Shown piece after piece: positions 19,855-27,893 of a stretch of DNA of 50,223 bases. Origin of the DNA: Burkholderiales bacterium (GTDB lineage Bacteria; Pseudomonadota; Gammaproteobacteria; Burkholderiales; Burkholderiaceae_E); assembly GCA_003577305.1 (NCBI GenBank), contig QEVL01000021.1:1-50223 (forward strand), written 5' to 3'. The position numbers were made by a program, and so were the translations under genes. Under the pieces are notes generated by a model. That model saw only the letters and a program-made list of their open reading frames with translations. It was not told the DNA's origin and searched no databases. The first letter of the stretch is position 1. The number at the start of each line of letters is the position of its first letter.

Positions 19855-21377
19855 GGGTGGCGGGCGCCGGCCGGCGCTTTCTGCGAGGCGTTTTCGGGCA
19901 GCGGCTGCGGCAGCAGCGTCACGATGGTGAGCGCATCGTCGCCGAAGTACTTCGCGGCAACCGCCTGCACCTCGGCAGGAGTGACTGCGCGAATGCGCTC
20001 GAGGATGCGATCGTCGTCGCCGTGGGAAAAGCCCGAGATCTCGAGGCTGCCGATCTCCATCGCCTGCGCCATGATCGAGTCGCGCTTGTAGATCTCGCTG
20101 GCGACGTACTGGGTCTTGATGCGCTGCAGTTCGTCTTCGCGAACGCCCTCGCGCGCGATGCGGGATACCTCGGCGCGCAGCGCGCGCTCGACGTCGGCGG
20201 TGTCGCGCCCCTGCGCCGGCGTGCCGTCGAGTACGAACAGCGCGGGCCCGCGAGCCACCAGCCCGTAGCTGGCCCCCACCTGGTTGGCCACGCGCGAGCC
20301 GCGCACGATGTCGCGCGTGAGGCGGCCGTTCTCGTCGGCGTCGAGCACCGCGGCCAGCACTTCGAGCGCGAACGGTTCGGTGTCGCGCGCCACGTCGGCG
20401 AGCCGCGGCACCTTGAACCCGAGGATCACGTACGGATTCTCGGCCGGCGCCTCCACCCAGGCGCGGCGCAGCCCGCGCTGCGGCGGCTCGCCCTGCGGTT
20501 TGCGCTCGGGCAGCGCGTGCGGCGCGATGCGCCCGTAGGTGCGCTCGGCCAGCCGGTAGACCTCCTCGCCCGACACGTCGCCGGCCACCACCAGGATCGC
20601 ATTCGACGGCGTGTACCAGCGGCGGTACCAGCCGACGGCGTCGGCGGCGCGCATCGATTCGAGATCGCTCATCCAGCCGATCACCGGCACGCGGTAAGGC
20701 GAGGCAGTGAACGCGGTGGCCATCAGCTGCTCGTACACCAGCGCCTGCGCGCGATCCTGGGTGCGAAGGCGCCGCTCCTCCATCACCACCCTGATTTCCT
20801 TGTCGAACTCGCTGTCGTCGAAGGCGAGGTTCGACATCCGGTCGGCCTCGAGCTTCATCACTTCGGCCAGGTGGCTGCTGCCGATCTGCTGGAAGTAGCC
20901 GGTGTAGTCGCGCGTGGTGAAGGCGTTCTCGCGGCCGCCGAGCGCCGCCACGCGGCGCGAGAATTCGCCGGCCGGCACCGTCTTCGTACCCTTGAACATC
21001 ATGTGCTCGAGCACGTGCGCCACGCCGGTGGTGCCGTTCACTTCGTCCATCGAGCCGGCGCGGTACAGCACCAGGTGAACCACGGTCGGGGCGCGCCGGT
21101 CCTCGCGCACGATCACTTTCATGCCGTTGGGCAGCGTGCGCTCGAAAACGCCGGCGGCCGTCGCAGCCGCGACCGCGTCCGCGCCCGGCGTGGGGGCGGT
21201 CGATCGGGCGACTTGCGCTGCTGCGGGCGAACCTGCATCGCGGCCTGGCTGCTGCGCGCCGGTAGCAGCGCAGCCGGCGAGCAGCGCGGCCGTCGCGGCT
21301 GCGGCGAGGAGGCACGGAACGCGCGCGAGACGGACGCTGCGCGGGCGCGGACAGGGAGCGGCAGGCGAAGGGAGCAT
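19851..21377 (-). CDS. M16-family zinc metallopeptidase (catalytic subunit), lipoprotein
   Basis: Periplasmic insulinase/pitrilysin-type peptidase, 508 residues. It carries a lipobox (TAALLAGC) near residues 26-33, suggesting membrane anchoring. The inverted zinc motif HVLEH is at 121-125 (GVAHVLEHMMFKGTK), with the downstream glutamate in FDKEIRVVMEERRLR. FSRRVAALGGRENAFTTRDY and GNPYVILGFK-like and GSRVANQVGASYGL blocks follow. It is the active half of a tandem M16 pair. Start ATG at 21377, only 35 bases from the divergent ftsY start. Physiological substrate unknown. Confidence 0.92.
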   Translation of the reverse strand: MLPSPAAPCPRPRSVRLARVPCLLAAAATAALLAGCAATGAQQPGRDAGSPAAAQVARSTAPTPGADAVAAATAAGVFERTLPNGMKVIVREDRRAPTVVHLVLYRAGSMDEVNGTTGVAHVLEHMMFKGTKTVPAGEFSRRVAALGGRENAFTTRDYTGYFQQIGSSHLAEVMKLEADRMSNLAFDDSEFDKEIRVVMEERRLRTQDRAQALVYEQLMATAFTASPYRVPVIGWMSDLESMRAADAVGWYRRWYTPSNAILVVAGDVSGEEVYRLAERTYGRIAPHALPERKPQGEPPQRGLRRAWVEAPAENPYVILGFKVPRLADVARDTEPFALEVLAAVLDADENGRLTRDIVRGSRVANQVGASYGLVARGPALFVLDGTPAQGRDTADVERALRAEVSRIAREGVREDELQRIKTQYVASEIYKRDSIMAQAMEIGSLEISGFSHGDDDRILERIRAVTPAEVQAVAAKYFGDDALTIVTLLPQPLPENASQKAPAGARHP

Positions 21378-21389
21378 GGGCGGCACGGG

Positions 21390-21395
21390 TAGAAT
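21390..21395 (+). promoter_or_regulatory. Candidate -10 element of ftsY
   Basis: TAGAAT lies 17 bases before the ftsY ATG in the 35-base divergent gap. Transcription would start within about 10 bases of the start codon, giving a very short leader. The -35 region would fall inside the divergent M16 gene and is not recognisable, so support is limited. Confidence 0.3.
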
Positions 21396-21412
21396 CGAGC
21401 CCGAGTGTAGCC

Positions 21413-22540
21413 ATGTTCGGATTCCTACGTCGCAAGAAGCCCGCGGACCCGGGCGCCGCCCCCACGCCGCCAGTGCCGGCCGTCGAACCGGTGGTGGCCG
21501 GCGCCGCGGCGCCGCAGGCGGTCGAAGCCGCACCGGCTGCAGTCGAAGTCGCACCGGCCGCAGTCGAGGCCGCACCGGCTGCTGCCGAAGCCGCGCCCAC
21601 GAGCGGGGCTCGCGCGCCCACCGCGCCCGAGCGGCGCGGATGGATGGCGCGGCTGCGCGCGGGCCTGTCGAAGACGCGCGGCAACCTGGCCGGCCTGTTC
21701 TCCAACGTGCGCGTCGACGACGCGCTGTTCGAGGAGCTCGAAGCCGCGCTGCTCGCGAGCGACGCCGGCGTCGCCACCACCGACTGGCTGATGCGCGAAC
21801 TGCAGCAGCGAGTGCGCCGCGAGCGCCTCACCGACGGGGAACAGGTTCGCCAGGCCCTGCGCGCGCTGCTCGTCGAGTTGCTGAAGCCACTCGAGCAGCC
21901 GGTGGACATCGATCGCGCCGAGCCGCTCGTGCTGATGATCGCGGGCGTCAACGGCGCAGGCAAGACGACCTCGATCGGCAAGCTCGCGCACCATCTGCGG
22001 CGCGAAGGCAAGTCGATCCTGCTCGCCGCCGGCGACACGTTCCGCGCCGCGGCGCGCGAGCAGCTCGCCGAATGGGGCGCGCGCAACGAAGTCGAGGTGA
22101 TCGCCCAGCAGGGCGGCGACCCGGCGGCCGTGGCCTTCGATGCGGTGAGCGCCGGCCGCGCGCGGCGCACCGGGGTGGTGATCATCGACACCGCCGGCCG
22201 CCTGCCCACGCAGCTGCACCTGATGGAAGAGCTGAAGAAGATCCGCCGCGTGGTCGCCAAGGCCATGGACGGCGCGCCGCACGAGACGCTGTGCGTGCTC
22301 GACGGCAACACCGGCCAGAACATGCTCGCGCAGGTGAAGGCCTTCGACGACGCGATCGACCTGTCGGGGCTGATCGTGACCAAGCTCGACGGCACCGCCA
22401 AGGGCGGCGCCATCGCGGCGCTGGCATTCACGCGCCGCGAGCGCCCGATTCCGGTCTACTTCATCGGCGTGGGCGAAGGCATCGAAGACCTGCAGGCCTT
22501 CTCGGCCGACGAATTCGCGAGCGCGCTGCTCGACTCCTGA
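21413..22540 (+). CDS. ftsY: Signal recognition particle receptor FtsY
   Basis: SRP receptor GTPase that delivers ribosome-nascent chains to the Sec translocon. 375 residues. The acidic/Ala-rich A domain (1-70) contains a degenerate tandem repeat of the type AVE(A/V)APA, about four copies. The N domain is four-helix (AGLSKTRGNLAGLFSN). The G domain has GVNGAGKTTSIGKLA near 178 (G1), AGDTFRAAAREQL (insertion box), DTAGRLPTQLHLMEEL (G3), TKLDGTAKGG (G4) and FIGVGEGIEDLQAF at the end. Divergent from the M16 genes. Confidence 0.97.
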   Translation: MFGFLRRKKPADPGAAPTPPVPAVEPVVAGAAAPQAVEAAPAAVEVAPAAVEAAPAAAEAAPTSGARAPTAPERRGWMARLRAGLSKTRGNLAGLFSNVRVDDALFEELEAALLASDAGVATTDWLMRELQQRVRRERLTDGEQVRQALRALLVELLKPLEQPVDIDRAEPLVLMIAGVNGAGKTTSIGKLAHHLRREGKSILLAAGDTFRAAAREQLAEWGARNEVEVIAQQGGDPAAVAFDAVSAGRARRTGVVIIDTAGRLPTQLHLMEELKKIRRVVAKAMDGAPHETLCVLDGNTGQNMLAQVKAFDDAIDLSGLIVTKLDGTAKGGAIAALAFTRRERPIPVYFIGVGEGIEDLQAFSADEFASALLDS

Positions 22541-22557
22541 CGGAGTCCGGGACACAG

Positions 22558-24057
22558 ATGCCTCTTCCCGCTGTCCGGTTCGACAACAGCTACGCGCGCG
22601 AGTTGCCGGGCTTCTACGTTGCCTGGAAGCCCGACCCGGTGCCGGCGCCGCGTCTGCTGTACCTGAACGTGCCGCTGGCCGAAGAACTGGGGCTGGACGC
22701 AACGGGGCTCGCGGGCCCGGAAGGGGCGGCGCTGTTCGCGGGCAACCTGCTGCCGGAGGGCGCCGAACCGATCGCGCAGGCCTACGCCGGCCACCAGTTC
22801 GGCGGCTTCTCGCCGCAACTCGGTGACGGCCGGGCGCTGCTGCTCGGCGAGATCGTCGACCGCCACGGACACCGTCGCGACCTCGCCTTCAAGGGCTCGG
22901 GCCGCACTCCGTTCTCGCGTGGCGGTGACGGCAAGGCCGCGATCGGGCCGATGCTGCGCGAAGTGCTGATCAGCGAGGCGATGCACGCGCTGGGCATCCC
23001 GACCACGCGGGCACTCGCGGTCGCCGCCACCGGCGAACAGGTCTTTCGCGAGCAGGCGCTGCCGGGCGCGGTGCTCACCCGCGTGGCGGCGAGCCACATC
23101 CGGGTGGGCACTTTCCAGTTCTTCGCGGCGCGCGGCGAGCACGATCACGTACGACGGCTCGCGGAATACGCGATCGCGCGACACGATCCGGCGCTCGCGG
23201 GCGCACCCGATCGCTTTCTCGCGCTGCTCGACGCGGTCGTTCACCGGCAGGCGTCGCTCGTCGCGCAATGGATGAACGTCGGCTTCATTCACGGCGTGAT
23301 GAACACCGACAACATGACGCTGTCGGGCGAGACGATCGACTACGGACCCTGCGCTTTTCTCGAGGCGTACGATCCCGGCACCGTGTTCAGTTCGATCGAC
23401 CACGAAGGCCGCTACGCGTTCGGCCGACAGCCGCAGATCGCGCACTGGAACCTGGCGCGCTTCGCCGAGTGCCTCGTGCCTCTGATCGACGACGAGCAGG
23501 AGCACGCAGTAGCCCGCGCCAACGAGGTGCTCGGGCGCTTCCCGGCGCTGCATCGCGCCGGGCTGCTGCAGGGGCAGCGCGCGAAACTCGGACTGCGGGC
23601 CACCGACCCGCCGGACCCGGCCCAGGACGCCGACGACGCCGCCCTCGCCGACGACTGGCTCGCGCTGCTTCAGCGCGAAAGCGTCGACTTCACACTGGCG
23701 TGGAGGCATCTGGCGGACGCGGCCGAAGGTCGCGACGGCGTGCTGCGCGCGTTGTTCGCCGATCCGCAGGCGCCGCAAGCGTGGCTCGCGCGCTGGCGTG
23801 CGCGTTGCGGGCACGAGCACGTGCAGGCCGGCAATCGCGCCGAGGCCATGCGCCGCGCGAGCCCGCGGATCATCCCGCGGCACCACCGCGTCGAGGCGGC
23901 GCTCGACGCGGCATCCGAAACCGGCGACCTCGTCCCGTTCCGGCGCCTGCTCGATGCGCTGCGCCGGCCCTTCGACGACGATCCTTCGCTCGACGAGTTC
24001 GCGCAGCCCGCGCCGCGCGAACTCACTGCCGCCTATCGCACCTTCTGCGGCACCTGA
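22558..24057 (+). CDS. selO: SelO/YdiU protein adenylyltransferase
   Basis: Pseudokinase-fold enzyme that transfers AMP from ATP to Ser/Thr/Tyr residues of target proteins (established for the SelO family). The 499-residue protein has the family landmarks FDNSYARELPGFYV, QAYAGHQFGGFSPQLGDGRA, DLAFKGSGRTPFSRGGDGKA, GPMLREVLISEAMHALGIPT, the metal-binding region MNTDNMTLSGETIDYGPCAF and the C-terminal FCGT. The C-terminal Cys is where eukaryotic SelO has selenocysteine. ATG at 22558, 17 bases after the ftsY stop. It is followed without gap by the SIMPL gene. Confidence 0.95.
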   Translation: MPLPAVRFDNSYARELPGFYVAWKPDPVPAPRLLYLNVPLAEELGLDATGLAGPEGAALFAGNLLPEGAEPIAQAYAGHQFGGFSPQLGDGRALLLGEIVDRHGHRRDLAFKGSGRTPFSRGGDGKAAIGPMLREVLISEAMHALGIPTTRALAVAATGEQVFREQALPGAVLTRVAASHIRVGTFQFFAARGEHDHVRRLAEYAIARHDPALAGAPDRFLALLDAVVHRQASLVAQWMNVGFIHGVMNTDNMTLSGETIDYGPCAFLEAYDPGTVFSSIDHEGRYAFGRQPQIAHWNLARFAECLVPLIDDEQEHAVARANEVLGRFPALHRAGLLQGQRAKLGLRATDPPDPAQDADDAALADDWLALLQRESVDFTLAWRHLADAAEGRDGVLRALFADPQAPQAWLARWRARCGHEHVQAGNRAEAMRRASPRIIPRHHRVEAALDAASETGDLVPFRRLLDALRRPFDDDPSLDEFAQPAPRELTAAYRTFCGT

Positions 24058-24777
24058 ATGGAGAAGCCCATGCCGATCGATCGCGTCGTCCCTGCCCTGC
24101 TCGTCGCAATCGGTGTCGCGGTTGCGGGCTGGACAGTCTCGCAGGGCCTGGAGCGCTTCAGGATGTCCGACCGGACGATCACCGTGAAAGGATTGGCCGA
24201 GCGCGAGGTGGAGAGCGATTTCGTCGTGTGGACACTCACCTTCCGGCGGGCCGGCAACGTCTTCGGCGAGGTGCAGAAGGCGCTCGCTGCCGATCGCGAG
24301 CAGGTCGCCGCCTTCCTGCGCGAGGCGGGCATCGAGGACGCCGAAGTGGAGGTGCGCCCGCTGCAGGTGATCGACGTCTATTCGCGCGAATACTCGCAGC
24401 CCAACCAGCCGATGCGCTTCACCGGCAGCGGGCAGGTGCTGGTGAAGTCCGCACGGGTGGCCGAGGTGTCCAGGGCGGCACTGGCGATCGACCCCCTGAT
24501 CCAGGCCGGGCTGGTGATCGAGGGGGGAGACGGCCCGCGCTACCAGCTGCGCGGCTTCAACGCGGCGAAGGCGCCGCTGCTGGCCGAAGCGACGCGCAAC
24601 GCACGCGAGCAGGCGTCGAAATTCGCCGCGGAAGCCGGCGCCGCGCTGGGGCGCCTGAAAAGCGCGAACCAGGGCGTGATCCGGATCGCGGGCGACGACG
24701 GCGGCGACTTCGACGACGGCAGCTCGCGCGTCAAGCGCCTGCGCGTGGTCAGCACCTTCGAATACGAACTGCAGTAG
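24058..24777 (+). CDS. SIMPL-domain (DUF541) protein with N-terminal membrane anchor
   Basis: A 239-residue protein of the SIMPL/YggE-like family, periplasmic by its N-terminal hydrophobic helix (VVPALLVAIGVAVAGWTVSQ). The domain covers most of the rest, from ITVKGLAEREVESDFVVWTL through FGEVQKALAADREQVAAFL to VVSTFEYELQ. Family function is not settled; relatives are linked to oxidative stress. ATG 24058 abuts the selO stop. An alternative ATG at 24070 has GGAG five bases upstream and would remove four residues. Probably co-transcribed with selO. Confidence 0.88.
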   Translation: MEKPMPIDRVVPALLVAIGVAVAGWTVSQGLERFRMSDRTITVKGLAEREVESDFVVWTLTFRRAGNVFGEVQKALAADREQVAAFLREAGIEDAEVEVRPLQVIDVYSREYSQPNQPMRFTGSGQVLVKSARVAEVSRAALAIDPLIQAGLVIEGGDGPRYQLRGFNAAKAPLLAEATRNAREQASKFAAEAGAALGRLKSANQGVIRIAGDDGGDFDDGSSRVKRLRVVSTFEYELQ

Positions 24778-24802
24778 GGGCCGGCGGCTGCCGCACCCGA
24801 AC

Positions 24803-25534
24803 CTAGACGATCGCCACTTCCTGCAGTTGCGCCGCGATGCCCGCGTGATCGGGCAGGCCCGCATGGCGCGGCACCCTGTGCGCGGCGCCGTTCGGGTCGA
24901 CGACGGCAAGCAGGTCGATTTCCGGATGGCGTTCGACGAAGAAGAAATCGTGCAGCGGATGCCCGACCCCGAGTGCGCGTTCGCGCGCCTCGAACACGCC
25001 GAGCACCATCAGCCGGTGCGTGGCGGCGCCGCGGCCATCGGGCGCGAAGCGTATCGGCCCGGACTGCGGATCGCGAAAACCGAGCCACTCGTACTGGCGA
25101 TCGGCCGGCTCGCGCACCGCGATCAGCATCGTGTCGGCCTGCGCGGCCAGGCAGTAGCGGTGAAACGCCTTCCACAGCATCAGGCGCACCAGCGTGGCGT
25201 TGCGCCCGGGCCGAACCGCCAGACGCGAGGCCTCGGCGATCGAATCGGCCTTCAGCACAGCGGGCAGGTCGATGCGATCCTGGACGGCGAGCCTGCCGCG
25301 CTCGCCCGCGAGAATGATGCGCAGGCTCCCCAGAGGCTCGCCGTCGACGCGCGATTCGGCCAGCAGCAGCGTGGCGTTCGGTCGCTCGTCCCAGGTCTCG
25401 GGCGCCGGGTCGGCTGCTTTCGCGCCTGCGCCGCCCGCCGCGGCGGCCCGCACCGCCAGCACCTTGCGCAGGTCGGTCTCGCAGTGCGCGACCCGGATCG
25501 TGACGGGAAGATGATGGCTGGTTCCGGCTGGCAT
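24803..25534 (-). CDS. FeeM-like N-acyl amino acid synthase / GNAT-type acyltransferase
   Basis: A 243-residue protein related to the FeeM N-acyl amino acid synthases and acyl-homoserine-lactone-synthase-like acyltransferases. Visible features are the beta-strand pair ATLLLAESRVDGEPLGSLRIIL, then AEASRLAVRPGRNATLVRLM and LWKAFHRYCLAAQADTMLIAV, and a strand with YEWLGFR. The ASRLAV plus substrate-pocket helix is the FeeM family pattern. It would join a fatty acyl-ACP to an amino acid or similar amine, which is inferred from the family only. Start ATG 25534 with GGAAAG about 7 bases upstream; the frame further upstream is a shadow. Divergent from rpoH. Confidence 0.72.
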   Translation of the reverse strand: MPAGTSHHLPVTIRVAHCETDLRKVLAVRAAAAGGAGAKAADPAPETWDERPNATLLLAESRVDGEPLGSLRIILAGERGRLAVQDRIDLPAVLKADSIAEASRLAVRPGRNATLVRLMLWKAFHRYCLAAQADTMLIAVREPADRQYEWLGFRDPQSGPIRFAPDGRGAATHRLMVLGVFEARERALGVGHPLHDFFFVERHPEIDLLAVVDPNGAAHRVPRHAGLPDHAGIAAQLQEVAIV

Positions 25535-25871
25535 GGACGCTTTCCGCTTTCTGTTCGTCGACTCGCGACCGCCCCCGTGCGCGCCAGTCTGGGCGGCTGG
25601 AGGGGTCGAGTCAATGCTACGGCGCGGGGCGCGCCGGGTGGCGTCCGCCGGTCGGAACCGGGCAACCGCTGGGGCGGATCGGCGTTTTCGGGCATTTCGG
25701 CCTCCCGCGACGCCGGTCGTCGGGAATGTGTCTGGAGATGTTGGCACTCTCGACCAATGAGTGCTAATCTTGCATAAGGCTTGGAACTGACCGATGGGTC
25801 ATCAACAGGCAGGGCATGGGTGTCCTGCCGACCCTCCGGCCGCTTCCCCGGGCCACGAAAGGAACGCGTAC
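25535..25871. other. Divergent regulatory gap, acyltransferase/rpoH
   Basis: 337 bases without a gene. It contains the CIRCE element and promoter described separately, and a small palindrome TGACC-N4-GGTCA around 25790-25805. The leader from the promoter to the rpoH start is about 95 bases and could fold; I did not find a clear thermosensor structure. Confidence 0.5.
25741..25767 (+). promoter_or_regulatory. CIRCE operator (HrcA site) overlapping the rpoH promoter
   Basis: TTGGCACTC (25741-25749), nine bases, then GAGTGCTAA (25759-25767). This matches the CIRCE consensus TTAGCACTC-N9-GAGTGCTAA at 17 of 18 positions. A sigma-70-like promoter lies on it: TTGGCA at 25741 as -35, 18-base spacer, TAATCT at 25765-25770 as -10. 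HrcA binding here would block rpoH transcription. The HrcA gene is not in the window. Confidence 0.85.
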
Positions 25872-26768
<897 letters not shown>

Positions 26769-26774
26769 TGAAGG

Positions 26775-26798
26775 CGTCGCGGCCCTGCCGCGGCGTTT
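26775..26798 (+). terminator. Hairpin after rpoH (first)
   Basis: CGTCGCGG (26775-26782) pairs with CCGCGGCG (26788-26795), one G-T wobble, loop of 5, followed by TTTCATTCGTTCTTT. It sits 7 bases after the rpoH stop. Confidence 0.6.
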
Positions 26799-26822
26799 CA
26801 TTCGTTCTTTCCTCCCCCTCTT

Positions 26823-26858
26823 TGCCGCCGAAGGGACACCCGAGGCGGCATTCTTTTT
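26823..26858 (+). terminator. Hairpin with T tract after rpoH (second)
   Basis: TGCCGCC (26823-26829) pairs with GGCGGCA (26844-26850), with an inner GGG/CCC pair, followed by TTCTTTTT. A classical intrinsic terminator, 55 bases after the rpoH stop; it also separates rpoH from the convergent small gene. Confidence 0.8.
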
Positions 26859-26880
26859 GGCGCACTCGAGGTGAACAGGT

Positions 26881-27120
26881 CTAAAGCAATTCCTGCGCCC
26901 AACGAGCGAATTCTTCGAGGTCCGCGAGCAACCGACCGGCTTCATCACGCGTGGCTTGCCGGGTGCCGTACTGCACTTCGTCCTTGAAACTCAGGATGCG
27001 TCGGTAGCGACGCTCCTGGCCATCGGGCAGCAGGTTGCCGAGCACGTCCCGCAGAAGGCGTGGCGCCTGGGCATGGGCCTGCTGGTTGACGACCTTCTTG
27101 CGCGGACTCTTGCCTGTCAT
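26881..27120 (-). CDS. Small partner protein of the wHTH-nucleotidyltransferase gene
   Basis: 79 residues, start ATG 27120 overlapping the stop of the upstream nucleotidyltransferase gene (ATGA), so the two are translationally coupled. It begins with a basic stretch (MTGKSPRKKVVNQQ), then predicted helices with RRYRRILSFKDEVQYG and RQATRDEAGRLLADLEEFA. The KDxxQYG...A-L-x-E-FA pattern resembles the last helices of HEPN-type partner proteins, but there is no RxxxxxH motif, so it would lack RNase activity of the usual HEPN kind. No firm family. Pairing with a minimal nucleotidyltransferase suggests a toxin-antitoxin-like unit; this is inference. Confidence 0.7.
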   Translation of the reverse strand: MTGKSPRKKVVNQQAHAQAPRLLRDVLGNLLPDGQERRYRRILSFKDEVQYGTRQATRDEAGRLLADLEEFARWAQELL

Positions 27121-27782
27121 GCCGGCAGTGCCCCCTTGGCGCACCGGGCTGTTTCCCTGGCCGGCGCGACCCCTTTGAGCACTTTCGCATCCCGGCACAC
27201 CTCGGACCACCAGTGGTCACCTGGAGGCAGCTTGGCCAGCTCCGAGGGCGTGAGAACTACCGCAGAGATGTGCACGCCCAGTCGGTCACCCAGCACCTGC
27301 AGGGCGTCGCGCACCTGGCGGCTTGCGTCCACGCTGTCATCGGCAAGCACGAGCGCGATGTCCAGATCGCTCCGAGGCTCGTCCGTGCCGCGCGCGACGC
27401 TGCCATACAGCCATGCCGAGCGAATCCGCGTTTCGGCGTCCAGTCCGTCGCGCAGTTGCTCCTGTAGCCACTGCCAATGCTGGCGTTCGGCTTCGAAGAG
27501 CCGGGCGAGCGCTGATACCAGCGGCTGCTCGAGTGCCGGCGCAAAGAGCCTGGCGCCAGCCGGGCCCATCACCTTGACGGCGCCCTGCGCAACCAGCGCA
27601 TCGAGCGTGTTGCGAACGCCCCGCGCCGTCATGGCGCAGTCGGAAGCCAACTGCGCCGCGCTCTGGGCGCCACCGTGACTGAGCAGCGCGCGCAGCACAC
27701 GGACGTGCCCGCCGCTCGCCAGCAGATGGGTCAGCGGAAAGCGCACGAAGCTCTGAACGGTCGAGGGCTGCATGGTGCTCAC
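27117..27782 (-). CDS. Winged-helix DNA-binding domain fused to a minimal nucleotidyltransferase
   Basis: 221 residues. N-terminal part (about 13-75) is a winged helix: LLASGGHVRVLRALLSHG, SAAQLASDCAMTARGVRNTL (recognition helix) and LVAQGAVKVMGPAGARLF (wing). A linker helix follows. The C-terminal DNA polymerase-beta-type nucleotidyltransferase has the motif YGSVARGTDEPRSDLDIALV: Gly127-Ser128, then Ser138, Asp139 and Asp141. The third acidic residue expected on a later strand is not evident (GVHISAVVL). The domain pair suggests a self-regulating toxin-antitoxin or stress switch. The GTG at 27782 gives the longest form; ATG 27773 would fit a leaderless transcript from the promoter upstream. 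Confidence 0.82.
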   Translation of the reverse strand: MSTMQPSTVQSFVRFPLTHLLASGGHVRVLRALLSHGGAQSAAQLASDCAMTARGVRNTLDALVAQGAVKVMGPAGARLFAPALEQPLVSALARLFEAERQHWQWLQEQLRDGLDAETRIRSAWLYGSVARGTDEPRSDLDIALVLADDSVDASRQVRDALQVLGDRLGVHISAVVLTPSELAKLPPGDHWWSEVCRDAKVLKGVAPARETARCAKGALPA

Positions 27783-27811
27783 ATCGTAGAGCGCATCGAT
27801 CAGGAAATCAA
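27783..27811 (-). promoter_or_regulatory. Promoter of the wHTH-nucleotidyltransferase pair
   Basis: On the minus strand TTGATT (27811-27806), a 17-base spacer and TACGAT (27788-27783). The -35 hexamer lies between the first two elements of the operator array, so a bound repressor would block polymerase. The -10 abuts the GTG at 27782, so the transcript would start at about the ATG at 27773 and be leaderless. Confidence 0.5.
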
Positions 27812-27846
27812 GTTCCTAATACGGAACTACATTTCCTTACATGGAA
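27802..27846. promoter_or_regulatory. Helically phased operator array, alternating GGAA/TTCC
   Basis: GGAA at 27803, TTCC at 27813, GGAA at 27823, TTCC at 27833 and GGAA at 27843: five tetramers, each exactly 10 bases from the last. The first four form a larger palindrome centred at 27819/27820, with perfect outer arms AGGAAAT/ATTTCCT (27802-27808, 27831-27837) and inner arms AGTTCC/GGAACT (27811-27816, 27823-27828). It lies between the wHTH-nucleotidyltransferase gene and the divergent EamA gene. Confidence 0.8.
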
Positions 27847-27893
27847 GGCAGGATACGTAGCGCCCACGCCAGCCTGGGCTATCCTCGGCGCCC

